Shown here: piece by piece, positions 63,986 through 64,000 of the stretch
How positions within the stretch are numbered: the first letter of the stretch is position 1
Layout of the letters: every line of letters starts with the position of its first letter
Origin: Sulfuricurvum sp.
Lineage (GTDB): Bacteria; Campylobacterota; Campylobacteria; Campylobacterales; Sulfurimonadaceae
Reading direction: 5' to 3'
NCBI RefSeq assembly: GCF_023229695.1
Contig: NZ_JALNYS010000005.1
Span: 1 to 64,000, forward strand
DNA: 64,000 bases
The notes under the pieces: generated by a model
What the model was told of the DNA's origin: nothing
The model's input: only the letters and a program-made list of their open reading frames with translations
Database searches by the model: none
Program-made: the position numbers and the translations under genes

Positions 63986-64000
63986 TTTTTACTCCTTATC

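Noticed and set aside
1..64000. tRNA or rRNA genes
   Set aside because: None could be recognised by eye on either strand; the integrative element does not appear to use a tRNA at its visible end.

Overview
The window reads as chromosome of a Campylobacterota (epsilonproteobacterial) chemolithotroph, most probably a Sulfuricurvum/Sulfurimonas-type organism. The evidence is the gene order ppiD-like/ftsA/ftsZ beside rsmH plus an FtsL-like gene, the run polyprenyl synthase-hemA-proS-fxsA, the run pheS-pheT-aroA-ispH-rpsA-(small membrane protein)-serA, and an HNH-tailed MutS of the MutS7 type. The species cannot be fixed from sequence alone.

Core part (1-46.5 kb). It opens inside a heavy-metal-type RND pump gene followed by a DUF3240 (P-II-like) gene and an OmpR-type two-component pair. 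Convergent to these is a di-haem cytochrome c peroxidase gene overlapping a GGDEF-EAL gene. Next comes the minus-strand division operon (PpiD-like chaperone, FtsA, FtsZ, J-domain protein), divergent from bioA, rsmH and an ftsL-like gene. A 674-base gap then holds what looks like an unreported small-RNA/small-hydrophobic-peptide module. After it lies a long plus-strand stretch: two small hypotheticals, polyprenyl synthase, hemA, proS, fxsA, a Dsb-like thioredoxin, hemC, ubiD, a cytochrome c, argH, an OsmC protein and a lipoprotein. HIT is alone on the minus strand. Then pheS, pheT, aroA, ispH, rpsA, a membrane protein and serA follow, and kdpFABCDE with a putative KdpE operator. An unrecognised 328-residue protein and a ribbon-helix-helix/PIN toxin-antitoxin pair close the core.

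Accessory part (46.5-64 kb). The first 63 codons and the promoter of mutS7 occur twice, about 3.5 kb apart. The left copy is a truncated pseudogene and the right copy heads an intact 957-residue MutS7 with a C-terminal HNH domain. Between them is an AT-richer cassette: AraC-type regulator, old-yellow-enzyme reductase and pirin. Directly behind the intact mutS7 are a long palindrome, three ACTACACAA repeats and a tyrosine recombinase, which together look like one end of an integrative element. The element is AT-rich and carries a single-polypeptide Type ISP restriction-modification enzyme, a divergent coiled-coil/two-TM protein of unknown function, an AbiGi-family abortive-infection protein with a small overlapping partner gene, and a VirD4/TraD-type coupling protein. 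Its other end lies outside the window. Degenerate copies of the ACTACACAA repeats also follow the mutS7 stump, so the locus has probably received related elements more than once.

Most interesting items: the small-RNA/hydrophobic-peptide module at 14.30-14.53 kb, the MutS7/stump/attachment-site arrangement, and the defence cargo (coiled-coil protein; AbiGi without a visible AbiGii). Functions are read from motifs; no database search was possible.
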